Shown here in pieces: positions 25,464-34,744 of a stretch of 64,000 bases of DNA (position 1 is its first letter; each line of letters starts with the position of its first letter). The notes below the pieces were generated by a model. The model was not told the origin of the DNA, searched no databases, and worked only from the letters and a program-made list of their open reading frames with translations. Source of the DNA: Hydrogenophaga sp040372165. Its GTDB lineage: Bacteria > Pseudomonadota > Gammaproteobacteria > Burkholderiales > Burkholderiaceae_C. Where the stretch lies: NCBI RefSeq assembly GCF_040372165.1, contig NZ_BAABWG010000001.1, forward strand, positions 434,001-498,000, given 5' to 3'. The translations under genes were made by a program, and so were the position numbers.

Positions 25464-26282
25464 TCATCCGCGGCCCAGAAATCTGACAATCTCATTCACG
25501 GTGGCTTCTGGCTGGTCTTTGTGGGGGCTGTGGCGACATTGGGACAGCGTCACCAACCTGGCACCAGGCACGGCCATATTGAGAGCCGTCAATTGATCCA
25601 TTGTTCCGTACTCGTCTTCTGTGCCTTGAAGTCCGAGCACTGGCACGGAAATGGCACGACAGGTTTCCCGAATGTCGAAGGACCGGAACACTTCACTGAG
25701 CCAAACATCATTCCACTGCCAGAACGCGCAATCGACGTCATCGTGGTAGCGCGACAGCCTTGATCGCAGCGATCGTTCATCCGCTGCATTGTCCTCGTAG
25801 GCCTTCCTCGCGTCAGCAATGGCTTCAATGGCGACAGGCTCGACGAACAGGTGCGGCGCCATGACCACGCAAGCCTGAACTTCGCATCTGGATGCATGCA
25901 GCAGGGCAATGGTGGCGCCGTCGGAATGACCGACAAGCACGGGGCGAGAGATGCCCAGTGACTGGAGAACCCTGGGGAGCACCTCCCATGCTTCGATATG
26001 CATGTAATCGGCCGGGTGCCGGCCGCACCCCCACAGCCCGTTGCGCTGGTGCCGGCCCCGGACATCGGGAATCGGGTCCGATCGACCATAGCCCCGGCGC
26101 GAATAGACCCACCCTGACCGGCCGGTCGCCTGACAAACAGCCTTGGGCCAGTCTGTATCGCGGGTTTGCCACAAATCGACGCTGCCTAGCCCTTCATGAA
26201 GGAAGACAAGCGGTGCGTCCTGCGTGCTGCCGGGGATGTGACGAACCTCCAGTCTGACGCCTTCAATCGAGATGTGCTGCAT
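25464..26282 (-). CDS. Alpha/beta hydrolase
   Basis: 272 residues with the alpha/beta-hydrolase fold. The oxyanion region is LVFLHEGLGSVDLWQ and the nucleophile elbow is VLVGHSDGATIALLHA. An acid residue lies in LQGTEDEYG and a C-terminal His in QCRHSPHKDQPE. The substrate is unknown; HEGLGS instead of HGxxG is seen in a subgroup of carboxylesterase-like hydrolases. It is divergent from the EI24 gene with 72 bp between starts. Confidence 0.85.
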   Translation of the reverse strand: MQHISIEGVRLEVRHIPGSTQDAPLVFLHEGLGSVDLWQTRDTDWPKAVCQATGRSGWVYSRRGYGRSDPIPDVRGRHQRNGLWGCGRHPADYMHIEAWEVLPRVLQSLGISRPVLVGHSDGATIALLHASRCEVQACVVMAPHLFVEPVAIEAIADARKAYEDNAADERSLRSRLSRYHDDVDCAFWQWNDVWLSEVFRSFDIRETCRAISVPVLGLQGTEDEYGTMDQLTALNMAVPGARLVTLSQCRHSPHKDQPEATVNEIVRFLGRG

Positions 26283-26354
26283 GCCGACATGTTAGCGCTC
26301 GCACCATTTCCCAGGGACACGTCCCGGCAACGGTTTCCATGTATTCTTGATGGC

Positions 26355-27338
26355 ATGAAGATGATGCTTGATGCCTTCTGGCGCGCGGTGGCCTACTGCA
26401 TTCACCCCCGCGTGATCGGGCTCTCCCTCGTGCCATTGGCGGTCATGGTGGTGGCCGCGTTTGTGTTCGGCTATTTTTTCTGGGACGGAGCGGTGGCCTC
26501 ACTGGCCACGTGGATCGAATCCAGGGAGTGGATCCAGTCCGCCTTGTCCTGGTTCGGGGTCACTGAAGCCAGTTCCATGCACGCCGCAGTTGCCAAACTC
26601 TTGCTGCTCGTGCTGGTATCCCCCCTGGTTGTGATGGCCAGCTTGTTGCTGGTGGCCATGTTCATGACGCCTGCCATGGTGGATCTGGTGGGTGAGCGCC
26701 GCTTTGCAGAGCTGGAGAAGAAGCGCGGAGGGTCGTTTTTTGTCAGCGTCGTCTGGTCGGTTGCTTCGACGGCGATGGCCATGCTGGCGCTGCTTCTGTC
26801 CGCTCCCTTGTGGTTGATTCCACCCCTGATTCTGGTCTTGCCCCCCCTGATCTGGGGTTGGCTGACCTACCGCGTATTTGCGTTTGACGCCCTGGCCACG
26901 CACGCCAGCCAGGAAGAACGCAAGGCCATCATGCACAAGTACCGCAGTACGCTGTTGCTCATGGGTATCCTCAGCGGTTTTCTGGGCGCTGCTCCAAGCC
27001 TTCTTTGGGCCTCCGGCCTGACGTTTGTGGCGCTGGCGTTTGTGATGGTTCCGCTGGCCATCTGGGTCTACACCATGGTGTTTGCGCTGGCCTCACTGTG
27101 GTTTGCCCATTTCTGTCTGGATGCGCTGCACCGCAAGCGCCTGGAGGCGGGTGCATTGCCTGTCGCCCCGCCCGACATGCCAGTCGCAGAATCGGTGCCC
27201 GCAAAGGCGGCGGCCAGTGCACCGCTGATGGAAGCGTCTTCGGCGCCGCCGTCGAAGCCGGAAGAGCCGACCGTTCCGGCTGCGCTGGAGGATGGGCGTT
27301 CGTCTGCAAATGACAAGGGCGAAGGCGACAAGCCATGA
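26355..27338 (+). CDS. EI24-domain (CysZ-like) membrane protein
   Basis: 327 residues. It opens MKMMLDAFWRAVAYCIHPRVIGLSLVPLAVMV and has at least four hydrophobic segments through residue 250, with LLVAMFMTPAMVDLVGERRF typical of the EI24/CysZ superfamily. A Pro/Ala-rich hydrophilic C-terminal tail of about 70 residues follows. CysZ members transport sulfate; many EI24 proteins have no known substrate, and no sulfur genes are adjacent. The stop overlaps the start of the next gene by four bases, suggesting co-expression. Confidence 0.82.
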   Translation: MKMMLDAFWRAVAYCIHPRVIGLSLVPLAVMVVAAFVFGYFFWDGAVASLATWIESREWIQSALSWFGVTEASSMHAAVAKLLLLVLVSPLVVMASLLLVAMFMTPAMVDLVGERRFAELEKKRGGSFFVSVVWSVASTAMAMLALLLSAPLWLIPPLILVLPPLIWGWLTYRVFAFDALATHASQEERKAIMHKYRSTLLLMGILSGFLGAAPSLLWASGLTFVALAFVMVPLAIWVYTMVFALASLWFAHFCLDALHRKRLEAGALPVAPPDMPVAESVPAKAAASAPLMEASSAPPSKPEEPTVPAALEDGRSSANDKGEGDKP

Positions 27339-28201
27339 ACGAAGTGAACCAAGCGACAAGCCACCACTGGAAGCCAGCCGGCATCGGCCTGATCGTGGTG
27401 GGTGACGAGATCCTGTCGGGCAAACGCCAGGACAAGCACATGCCCAAGGTCATTGAGCTGTTGCAGACGCGGGGCATGAGCCTTGACTGGTCCCGGTGCA
27501 TTGGCGACGACCCTGCGCGCCTGGTGGCTGCACTGGCTGATGCCTTTGCCTCTGCCGATCTGGTGTTTTGCTGCGGTGGTATTGGCGCCACGCCTGACGA
27601 CCACACCCGGCAGAGTGCGGCTGCCGCGCTGGGTGTTGATCTGGTGCTCCACCCTGAAGCAAAGGCGCTGATCGAGCAGCGGATGAGGGACATGGCGGCA
27701 GAGAAAGGCGAGGTCTACGACCCGAACCGTCCGGACAACGTACACCGGTTCAACATGGGCGTGTTCCCGGCGGGCGCAGCCATCATTGCCAACCCGTACA
27801 ACCGGATTCCGGGGTTTACCGCGCAGTCTCCCAGTGGCGCCACCATTCACTTTGTGCCGGGTTTCCCGGTGATGGCCTGGCCCATGATCGAAAGCGTCCT
27901 GGACAACCAGTACGGGTATTTGCACACGACCGGGCAATGGAGCGAACGGTCGGTGATCGTGCTGGGCGCCATTGAGGCACAGCTCACACCGCTGATGCAA
28001 CGCATGGAGCAGGGATTTGGTGTTCGGGTTTTCAGCCTGCCCAGCGTCGATCACCCTGAGTTCGGACGACATATTGAGCTGGGTGTGAAGGGGAGTCCTG
28101 CTCTGGTGGACCAAGCCTTTGCAGCCATGCGAGACGCCCTGAAGGAAGATGGCGTGCCATTGGGCCCCGAATTGGTGCGCGGAGAGGCTGCACCGAAATA
28201 G
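27335..28201 (+). CDS. Molybdopterin-binding-fold protein (CinA N-terminal type)
   Basis: 288 residues of the MoCF/MogA-like fold: IGLIVVGDEILSGKRQDKHMPKVIELL at the start and FCCGGIGATPDDHTRQSAAAALG in the middle. This is the N-terminal half of CinA-type competence/damage-inducible proteins. The nicotinamide-nucleotide amidase (PncC) domain that completes CinA is absent. Stand-alone versions are common in betaproteobacteria with no assigned function. It overlaps the EI24 gene by four bases. Confidence 0.85.
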   Translation: MNEVNQATSHHWKPAGIGLIVVGDEILSGKRQDKHMPKVIELLQTRGMSLDWSRCIGDDPARLVAALADAFASADLVFCCGGIGATPDDHTRQSAAAALGVDLVLHPEAKALIEQRMRDMAAEKGEVYDPNRPDNVHRFNMGVFPAGAAIIANPYNRIPGFTAQSPSGATIHFVPGFPVMAWPMIESVLDNQYGYLHTTGQWSERSVIVLGAIEAQLTPLMQRMEQGFGVRVFSLPSVDHPEFGRHIELGVKGSPALVDQAFAAMRDALKEDGVPLGPELVRGEAAPK

Positions 28202-28216
28202 TGCACTTCGGTGTGA

Positions 28217-28233
28217 TGCATTATATTGGTGCG
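28217..28233 (+). promoter_or_regulatory. NtrC-binding site upstream of glnA
   Basis: TGCATTATATTGGTGCG matches the NtrC dyad (GCACYANNNTRGTGC) with one mismatch. It lies about 150 bp before the predicted sigma-54 start, a usual enhancer distance. A partly overlapping TGCACTTCGGTG at 28202-28213 may be a weaker second half-site. Confidence 0.75.
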
Positions 28234-28350
28234 TCGCGCCGTGTGTCCCAACGACGCCCGTCAGCCTCGAAGGCTTGTCGCGTCAGGCGACTCGGCGATA
28301 ATGTGCGCGCCGAAGGCAGAAAGAGGGAACCCGATGGGGCCTTGTCAACG

Positions 28351-28366
28351 TGGCATGAAACCTGCT
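28351..28366 (+). promoter_or_regulatory. Sigma-54 promoter of glnA
   Basis: TGGCATGAAACCTGCT fits the -24/-12 consensus TGGCACG-N4-TTGCW with two mismatches and the exact GG-to-GC spacing. The predicted transcript start is near 28377, about 40 bases before the glnA ATG. Together with the NtrC site it indicates nitrogen-limitation control. Confidence 0.75.
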
Positions 28367-28417
28367 CTACCTCGGTGTTATCACGTTTTTCACCTATCCA
28401 GAAAACAGGAGCATTTG

Positions 28418-29833
28418 ATGGCCAAGACCGTCGCTGACGTAATGAACCTGGTGAAGGAAAACGAAGTCCGTTTTGTGGACTTCCGCTTCACCGATACCCG
28501 TGGCAAAGAGCAGCACGTGACCGTGCCGGTTTCTCACTTCGATGAGGACAAGTTCGAGTCTGGCCACGCATTTGACGGCTCTTCTGTCGCAGGCTGGAAA
28601 GGCATTGAAGCATCTGACATGCTGCTCATGCCCGATCCTTCTTCCGCCAACATCGACCCATTCTTCGAAGAAACCACGCTGTTCCTGCAGTGTGATGTGA
28701 TCGAGCCAGGCGATGGCAAGTCTTACGACCGCGACCCACGCTCCATCGCCAAGCGCGCTGAAGCCTACCTGAAGGCTTCCGGTCTGGGCGACACCGCTTA
28801 CTTCGGCCCCGAGCCAGAGTTCTTCTTGTTCGATGGCGTTCGCTGGAGCACATCCATGGGCAAGATGAGCTTCGAACTCGAAGAGTACGAGGCTTCCTGG
28901 AGCACCGATGCCAAGCTCGAAGGCGGCAACCGCGGCCACCGTCCAACCGTCAAGGGCGGCTACTTCCCAGTGCCTCCCGTTGACAGCAACCAGGACATCC
29001 GCGCTGAAATGGTGCTGATCCTGGAAGCCCTGGGTATCCCAGTGGAAGTGTTCCACCACGAAGTGGCTGGCGCTGGCCAGAACGAAATCGGTACCAGGTT
29101 CTCCACCCTGACCGAGCGCGCCGACTGGACGCAGGTCCTGAAGTACGTGGTGTGGAACGTGGCCAATGCCTATGGCAAAACCGCGACCTTCATGCCCAAG
29201 CCTCTGGCTGGCGACAACGGTTCCGGCATGCACGTTCACCAGTCCGTCTGGAAAGACGGCAAGAACCTGTTCGCAGGCGACGGCTATGCTGGTCTGAGCG
29301 ACTTCGCTCTGCACTACATCGGCGGCATCATCAAGCACGCCCGTGCCCTGAACGCCATCACCAACCCCACCACCAACTCCTACAAGCGTCTGGTGCCTGG
29401 CTTCGAAGCTCCGGTCAAGCTGGCCTACTCCAGCCGCAACCGTTCTGCTTCCATCCGTATTCCTTACGTGGCCAACCCCAAGGGTCGTCGTATCGAAGCT
29501 CGCTTCCCAGATCCAATGGCCAACCCATACCTGGCGTTCTCCGCCATGCTCATGGCCGGTCTGGACGGTGTCGAGAACAAGATCGATCCGGGCGAAGCAG
29601 CGACCAAGGACCTGTACCACCTGCCGCCGGAAGAGGACGCACTGATCCCGACCGTCTGCCACAGCCTGGATCAGGCTCTGGAGTGTCTGGACCAGGACCG
29701 CGCCTTCCTGACCAAGGGTGGCGTGTTCACCGACACCATGCTCGACGCCTACATCGAGCTGAAGATGCAGGAAGTGACCCGCTTCCGCCAGTCGCCACAC
29801 CCGGTCGAGTACGACATGTACTACAGCCTGTGA
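28418..29833 (+). CDS. glnA: Glutamine synthetase, type I
   Basis: 471 residues beginning MAKTVADVMNLVKENEVRFVDFRFTDT. Catalytic segments include the metal ligands in FGPEPEFFLF, the ATP region KPLAGDNGSGMHVHQS, and NRSASIRIP. The adenylylation tyrosine is about Tyr400 in DLYHLPPEE, so activity is probably controlled by GlnE. It makes glutamine from glutamate and ammonia as a dodecamer. Upstream sit an NtrC site and a sigma-54 promoter; downstream, after a terminator and a small gene, are ntrB and ntrC. AACAGGAG precedes the ATG. Confidence 0.98.
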   Translation: MAKTVADVMNLVKENEVRFVDFRFTDTRGKEQHVTVPVSHFDEDKFESGHAFDGSSVAGWKGIEASDMLLMPDPSSANIDPFFEETTLFLQCDVIEPGDGKSYDRDPRSIAKRAEAYLKASGLGDTAYFGPEPEFFLFDGVRWSTSMGKMSFELEEYEASWSTDAKLEGGNRGHRPTVKGGYFPVPPVDSNQDIRAEMVLILEALGIPVEVFHHEVAGAGQNEIGTRFSTLTERADWTQVLKYVVWNVANAYGKTATFMPKPLAGDNGSGMHVHQSVWKDGKNLFAGDGYAGLSDFALHYIGGIIKHARALNAITNPTTNSYKRLVPGFEAPVKLAYSSRNRSASIRIPYVANPKGRRIEARFPDPMANPYLAFSAMLMAGLDGVENKIDPGEAATKDLYHLPPEEDALIPTVCHSLDQALECLDQDRAFLTKGGVFTDTMLDAYIELKMQEVTRFRQSPHPVEYDMYYSL

Positions 29834-29883
29834 TGTGTTTGCTCCGGTTTCCCTCGGAGGCCGGGCAAAAGCTGGAAACGGTG

Positions 29884-29914
29884 CAAAAGGGGCGGTTCAT
29901 ACCGCCCCTTTTGT
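29884..29914 (+). terminator. Intrinsic terminator after glnA
   Basis: AAAAGGGGCGGT (29885-29896), a 4-nt loop, then the complement ACCGCCCCTTTT with T-rich sequence after it. It would isolate most glnA transcription from ntrBC. Confidence 0.88.
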
Positions 29915-30042
29915 CTTGTCTGCGCCGCAATGACATGTTTCGGACTGTGCGCCCGGGCACTTGTGCACCGTTTTTGGGTCATACTTGGGAAGGCAGCAAG
30001 ATCTGGGCTTGTTGCGGGACAACGAAACTTCTGGATTCGATA

Positions 30043-30546
30043 ATGAAGCTCTCTACCTTGACATCAGGTTCGCTCGTTGGTTTGGCTCTGCTGGCGGGTG
30101 TTGGCTCTGCACATGCAGGCGACACGGTCTACCGTTGTGGAAACGAGTATCTCAACGACGCGCAGGAAGCCAAGCGTCGGGGGTGCAAGGTCATGGAAGG
30201 GGGCAACCTGACAGTGATCGAGGGTACGAGCCCGCGATCGTCCTCGTCTTCATCGAGCAGCTCCTCCTCCCGTCGCAGCCCCGCTTCGGCGCCGAAGGTG
30301 AGTTCTTCCGAACAGAAGAAACGCGATAGCGACGCCAAGGCGATTCTGGACAAGGAACTGGCCAGTGCACAGGAGCGACTGGAAAAGGCGAAGCAGGAAT
30401 ACGCCAATGGAGAGCCAGAGAAAGTCGGTCCCGAGCATCGCAATCACCAGATGTACCTCGATCGTGTTGAGCAGCTCAAGCAGAGAGTCGAGCGCGCTGA
30501 AAGCGATGTGTCCAGCATTCAGCGCGAGCTCGATCGCCTGAACTGA
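30043..30546 (+). CDS. Small secreted DUF4124-like protein
   Basis: 167 residues: signal peptide ending GVGSAHA, then GDTVYRCGNEYLNDAQEAKRRGCKVMEGGNLTVIEG, which resembles the DUF4124 domain with its paired cysteines. A run of about 13 serines separates this from a charged coiled coil (AQERLEKAKQEYANGE ... VEQLKQRVERAESDVSS) at the C terminus. It is predicted periplasmic. The family has no known function. It lies between glnA and ntrB, whereas many relatives have glnA directly followed by ntrB, but has no obvious nitrogen role. Confidence 0.72.
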   Translation: MKLSTLTSGSLVGLALLAGVGSAHAGDTVYRCGNEYLNDAQEAKRRGCKVMEGGNLTVIEGTSPRSSSSSSSSSSSRRSPASAPKVSSSEQKKRDSDAKAILDKELASAQERLEKAKQEYANGEPEKVGPEHRNHQMYLDRVEQLKQRVERAESDVSSIQRELDRLN

Positions 30547-30707
30547 TTCTTCAACCCAGGGAGGCTGGCTTTTGGCGGAGCTGCCGGCCAGCCGCACCTG
30601 TGCTTGCCCTTTTTATCTGACTGAACAGCGCTGCAAGGCTTTCAGCGCGGGTGTCTGCGCTGAGCTTGCGCTGGCGTTGCCGGTTCATATGCAATGGTGG
30701 TCTGACC

Positions 30708-31775
30708 ATGCCAATCAATAAAGCCGCCGTGCGTTACAACGCTCTGGACATGCTGGCCACGCTGGTGGCCGTGGTGGATCTCGAGGGCATCGTCCGGTTT
30801 GCCAACGCCTCGCTCGAGGATCATCTGGGTGTTTCCAGGCGACAGATCACCGGTGCGCGTTTGCATGACTGTTTTGCCGAGCCACTGCAGCTCGAGAGTG
30901 CGCTTGCGGGTGCACAAGGCCAGGAGTATGCGGCGCTGCGGTATGACGCCTGGCTCAAACGCCCGTTGGGCGATGCCTTGCCCGTTCATGTGGTGGTGGC
31001 ACCGGTAGACGGAAGCGACGAGCTGATCGTCGAACTGTTGCCGCTGGAGCAGCAGGCCCGCCAGGAGCGGGAGGAGCGTCTGGCCGATCAGGCGCAGGTC
31101 AACAAGGAGCTGGTGCGCAACCTGGCCCACGAAATCAAGAACCCGCTGGGTGGCATTCGCGGTGCAGCGCAGCTGCTGCAGATGGAGCTCGAGACCAAGG
31201 AGCTGATCGAATACACCCAGGTCATCATTCATGAGGCAGACCGCCTGCAGGCACTCGTCGACCGGCTGCTGGCGCCTCATCGACGGCCACACGTGGTCGG
31301 TGACGTCAACATTCATGAGGTATGCGAGCGCGTGCGGGCGCTCATCCTGGCCGAGTTTCCCAAGGGCCTGAAAGTGATCCGGGACTACGACACGTCCATT
31401 CCGGAGTTCAGGGGTGATCGCGAACAGCTGATTCAGGCCGTACTGAACATCACCCACAATGCCGCGCATGCATTGTCGGCTCAGGTGGCCGAGGGCAAGG
31501 GCGAAATCATCTTTCGCACGCGTGTTGGCCGCCAGCTCACTTTCAGCAAGCAGCGCTACAGGTTGGCATTGGAATTGCATGTCATCGATAACGGGCCCGG
31601 TGTGCCGGACTCGATCAAGGACCGGATCTTCTACCCCCTGGTTTCAGGCAGGGAAGGAGGCTCAGGTCTGGGGCTTACGTTGGCCCAGACGTTCGTGCAG
31701 CAGCACCACGGCCTGATCGAGTGTGACAGCGAGCCGGGAAGAACGGATTTCAAGATCCTGATCCCGTTGCCCTGA
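30708..31775 (+). CDS. glnL: Nitrogen regulation sensor kinase NtrB (GlnL)
   Basis: 355 residues, cytoplasmic with no membrane helices. An N-terminal PAS-like domain (MLATLVAVVDLEGIVRFANASLEDHLG) is followed by the HisKA phospho-acceptor in NLAHEIKNPLGGIRGAAQLL. The HATPase domain contains AVLNITHNAAHAL, VIDNGPGVP and GGSGLGLTLAQ. NtrB phosphorylates or dephosphorylates NtrC in response to PII. ntrC follows after 48 bp. The chosen ATG at 30708 gives the standard start; upstream codons lack support. Confidence 0.95.
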   Translation: MPINKAAVRYNALDMLATLVAVVDLEGIVRFANASLEDHLGVSRRQITGARLHDCFAEPLQLESALAGAQGQEYAALRYDAWLKRPLGDALPVHVVVAPVDGSDELIVELLPLEQQARQEREERLADQAQVNKELVRNLAHEIKNPLGGIRGAAQLLQMELETKELIEYTQVIIHEADRLQALVDRLLAPHRRPHVVGDVNIHEVCERVRALILAEFPKGLKVIRDYDTSIPEFRGDREQLIQAVLNITHNAAHALSAQVAEGKGEIIFRTRVGRQLTFSKQRYRLALELHVIDNGPGVPDSIKDRIFYPLVSGREGGSGLGLTLAQTFVQQHHGLIECDSEPGRTDFKILIPLP

Positions 31776-31823
31776 CCTACACACGCCTCAAGACATACTG
31801 TCGCTGAAAGGGAATAGAAGCAC

Positions 31824-33398
31824 ATGAAGCCGATTTGGATCGTGGACGATGACCAGTCGATTCGTTTCGTGCTGGAGAAGGCACTCACACGTGAGGACTT
31901 CCCGGTCCGGAGCTTCACCAACCCTCGCGAAGTATTGGATGCACTTGAAGGTGCTGACGGCCAGGACGGGCCGCAGGTTCTTGTCAGCGATATCCGCATG
32001 CCCGGTGGCTCGGGTCTGGATTTGCTCGAGAAAGTCAAGGAAGCGCTGCCCGATTTGCCGGTCATCATCATGACGGCTTTCTCGGATCTTGATAGCGCGG
32101 TATCAGCGTTTCAGGGTGGGGCGTTCGAGTATTTGCCCAAACCATTTGACCTGCCCAAGGCGGTCGAGCTGATCCGTCGTGCGGTGGAAGAGAGCCAGCG
32201 CGAGGAAGTACTGGAAGAACGAATGTCTGTCACGCCCGAGATGCTGGGGCAGGCACCTGCGATGCAGGACGTTTTCCGTGCGATCGGGCGTTTGTCGCAG
32301 AGCAACGTGACGGTCCTCATCACGGGTGAGTCTGGCTCCGGCAAGGAGCTGGTGGCCAGAGCGCTTCACAAGCACTCGCCGCGAGCCAAAGGGCCTTTCG
32401 TGGCGATCAACACTGCGGCGATTCCCAAAGACCTGCTCGAGTCAGAGCTCTTCGGGCATGAGCGTGGCGCCTTTACCGGCGCCCAGGCCATGCGCCGGGG
32501 CCGCTTCGAGCAGGCGGAGGGCGGCACCCTGTTCCTCGACGAGATTGGCGACATGCCATTTGACTTGCAGACCCGCCTGTTGCGTGTCCTGTCTGACGGC
32601 AACTTCTACCGGGTGGGGGGGCACAGCGCTGTCCGCTCCGACGTGCGCGTGATCGCTGCCACCCACCAGAACCTGGAAGAGCGGGTCAAGCAGGGAGAAT
32701 TCAGGGAAGACCTGTTTCACCGTCTGAACGTGATTCGCCTGCGTCTGCCTGCATTGCGTGAGCGGCTGGAGGATGTGCCGATGCTCACACGGAATTTCCT
32801 GCAGGCCAGTGCCAAGCAACTGGGCGTCGAGCCGAAGAGGATATCCGACGCTGCACTGGCTGCCCTGGGGCGCTTCAATTACCCCGGCAACGTCCGCCAG
32901 CTCGAGAACGTCTGCCATTGGCTCACCGTCATGGCGCCAGCCCAGGTGATCGAGGTCAAAGACCTGCCGCCAGAGGTTCTGGAGGGGCTGAAGGCCTCAG
33001 GCGGTGCCGCATCGGCTGCGACTGCGCCTGAGGCGACGGGCGCCACTGATTCGGTGGCTGCTGCCGAACCTGTCTCCAGGGTGGGTGCACCCTCCGGACT
33101 GGTGGGTGGCGATGTGATTGTTCACCCGCCTGCGACGGTGTCCGCTCAATCTGCCTCGACCGAGTCAGTGACCGGGACAGGGGCAGGCTGGGAAGCAGGG
33201 CTGCAGGCCGAAGCGCAGGCCTTGCTGGAAGAAGGGCGTCACGATGTGTGGGATGTCTTGACCCGCCGCGTTGAAACCCGGCTTATCGAGACGGCATTGG
33301 CCAACACCCGTGGCCGCCGTATAGAGGCCGCCAATCGGCTGGGAATCGGTCGCAACACCATCACGCGCAAGATTCAGGAGCTCGGGCTGGACGCCTGA
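31824..33398 (+). CDS. glnG: Nitrogen regulation response regulator NtrC (GlnG)
   Basis: 524 residues. Receiver domain at 1-120 (IVDDDQSIR, phospho-Asp in VLVSDIRMPGGSG); AAA+ sigma-54-activating domain with Walker A GESGSGKE, ESELFGHERGAFTGA, and Walker B GGTLFLDEIGD; C-terminal Fis-type helix-turn-helix GRRIEAANRLGIGRNTITRKI. The linker between AAA+ and the helix-turn-helix (residues about 390-450) is long and rich in Ala, Ser and Thr. The activator's own binding site is seen before glnA. Confidence 0.97.
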   Translation: MKPIWIVDDDQSIRFVLEKALTREDFPVRSFTNPREVLDALEGADGQDGPQVLVSDIRMPGGSGLDLLEKVKEALPDLPVIIMTAFSDLDSAVSAFQGGAFEYLPKPFDLPKAVELIRRAVEESQREEVLEERMSVTPEMLGQAPAMQDVFRAIGRLSQSNVTVLITGESGSGKELVARALHKHSPRAKGPFVAINTAAIPKDLLESELFGHERGAFTGAQAMRRGRFEQAEGGTLFLDEIGDMPFDLQTRLLRVLSDGNFYRVGGHSAVRSDVRVIAATHQNLEERVKQGEFREDLFHRLNVIRLRLPALRERLEDVPMLTRNFLQASAKQLGVEPKRISDAALAALGRFNYPGNVRQLENVCHWLTVMAPAQVIEVKDLPPEVLEGLKASGGAASAATAPEATGATDSVAAAEPVSRVGAPSGLVGGDVIVHPPATVSAQSASTESVTGTGAGWEAGLQAEAQALLEEGRHDVWDVLTRRVETRLIETALANTRGRRIEAANRLGIGRNTITRKIQELGLDA

Positions 33399-33422
33399 TC
33401 TGCTTCATTCTCCGCACAGTGC

Positions 33423-34193
33423 TCAGGCGCCCGAGAGGGTCAGCACCACCGGTGCATGATCGCTCGGGCGTTCGTTCTTGCGGGGCAGCTTGTCCACTGC
33501 ACAGGCTTCGGCGCGGGTCTTGAGTGCATCGGTGATCAGGATGTGATCGATGCGCATGCCGTTGTTGCGGCGGAACGCAAAATTGCGATAGTCCCACCAG
33601 CTGTAGTTCTTCTCGGGCTGTGGAAAGAGGCGAACCGCATCGTGAAGGCCGAGGCCGATCAAAGCTTGCAGGTGTGTGCGCTCTTCCGTCGTGCAATGAA
33701 TGGTCTCGCGCAGGCCCTCCGGGTCCCAGACGTCGAGGTCGTCAAAGGTGATGTTGTAGTCGCCCATGAGCACCAGCTGGGGGTGTGCGGTCATCTCCTG
33801 GCGCACCCATTCGCGCAGCGCTTCGAGCCAGCGCATTTTGTAGGCGAACTTGTCGGAGTCTGGCGCCTGCCCGTTGGGGAAGTAGGCGCCGATGACACGT
33901 ACACCGTCGATGGTCGCGCACAGCACCCGCGACTGCTCGTCTTCAAATCCGGGGATGTTCTTGATGACGCCCTCGGCGGGGGTTTTGCTGATCAGCGCCA
34001 CACCGTTATAGGTCTTCTGTCCGAACCACTGCGCCTGGTAGCCCGCTTCGGTGAAGGCATCCACCGGGAACTTGTCGTCGGTGAGCTTGAGTTCTTGGAG
34101 TGCCAGTACGTCTACCGGGTTGGCTGCCAGCCAGTCGATGACCTGCGGCAAACGAACGTTGAGTGAATTGATGTTCCAGGTGGCAAGTTGCAT
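33423..34193 (-). CDS. xthA: Exodeoxyribonuclease III
   Basis: 256 residues of the exonuclease/endonuclease/phosphatase fold. It starts MQLATWNINSLNVRLPQVIDWL; the metal-binding Glu is in ALQELKL; GDYNITFDDLDVW and the C-terminal SDHAPVVLTL complete the active site. It repairs AP sites and removes 3' blocks. The ATG at 34193 is chosen because it gives the conserved MQLATWN start. It is convergent with ntrC and follows folA by 14 bp. Confidence 0.95.
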   Translation of the reverse strand: MQLATWNINSLNVRLPQVIDWLAANPVDVLALQELKLTDDKFPVDAFTEAGYQAQWFGQKTYNGVALISKTPAEGVIKNIPGFEDEQSRVLCATIDGVRVIGAYFPNGQAPDSDKFAYKMRWLEALREWVRQEMTAHPQLVLMGDYNITFDDLDVWDPEGLRETIHCTTEERTHLQALIGLGLHDAVRLFPQPEKNYSWWDYRNFAFRRNNGMRIDHILITDALKTRAEACAVDKLPRKNERPSDHAPVVLTLSGA

Positions 34194-34207
34194 GGGGTGG
34201 TCGGGTT

Positions 34208-34711
34208 TCAGTGGCGGCGCTCGTAGGTGACGAAGGCGAACGGAAGCCCGTCGCCCGATGTGTGAGACTCGCGGGAGACGGCAGTCCATTCGCTCCCCAG
34301 CACGGGCGCGTGAGCGTCACCTTCAAAGTCGCGAGCAATTTCGGTAACGACGACGACGTCCGCCTGTGGCAATGCGAGAGCATAAATCTGTGCGCCGCCG
34401 ATGACCCATGCTGTGTCGGCCTCGCCCGTTGCGGCAAGGGCGGAGGAAAAGTCGTTGGCCCGTACGGCCCCTTCTGCGGCCCAGTTGTTGTCCCGTGTGA
34501 TCACGATGTTGGTGCGGCCGGGCAGGGGGCGAAAGCGGGGGGGCAGCGAGTCCCAGGTCTTGCGTCCCATGATGACCGGGCTGCCCAGTGTGGTGCGCTT
34601 GAAGTGGGCCAGATCTTCCGGCAGGTGCCAGGGCAACTGGTTGTCCTTGCCAATGACGCCATTGGCGGCACGGGCGTAAATCAGTCCAAGGCGGGGGCGG
34701 TGGGTCGTCAT
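34208..34711 (-). CDS. folA: Dihydrofolate reductase
   Basis: 167 residues. Motifs: LIYARAANGVIGKDNQLPWHLPEDLAHFK, VIMGRKTWDSLP, and WVIGGAQIYALAL. It reduces dihydrofolate to tetrahydrofolate, restoring the cofactor oxidised by ThyA, whose gene lies 1.2 kb upstream on the same strand. A TPR-protein gene sits between them. Confidence 0.96.
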   Translation of the reverse strand: MTTHRPRLGLIYARAANGVIGKDNQLPWHLPEDLAHFKRTTLGSPVIMGRKTWDSLPPRFRPLPGRTNIVITRDNNWAAEGAVRANDFSSALAATGEADTAWVIGGAQIYALALPQADVVVVTEIARDFEGDAHAPVLGSEWTAVSRESHTSGDGLPFAFVTYERRH

Positions 34712-34744
34712 ATTGGCTATTGTGCCTTGCGAGGTCAGGTGGCT

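Noticed and set aside
28394..29800. 468-codon open frame opposite glnA
   Set aside because: Antisense shadow of a highly biased gene; no RBS and no recognisable protein features.
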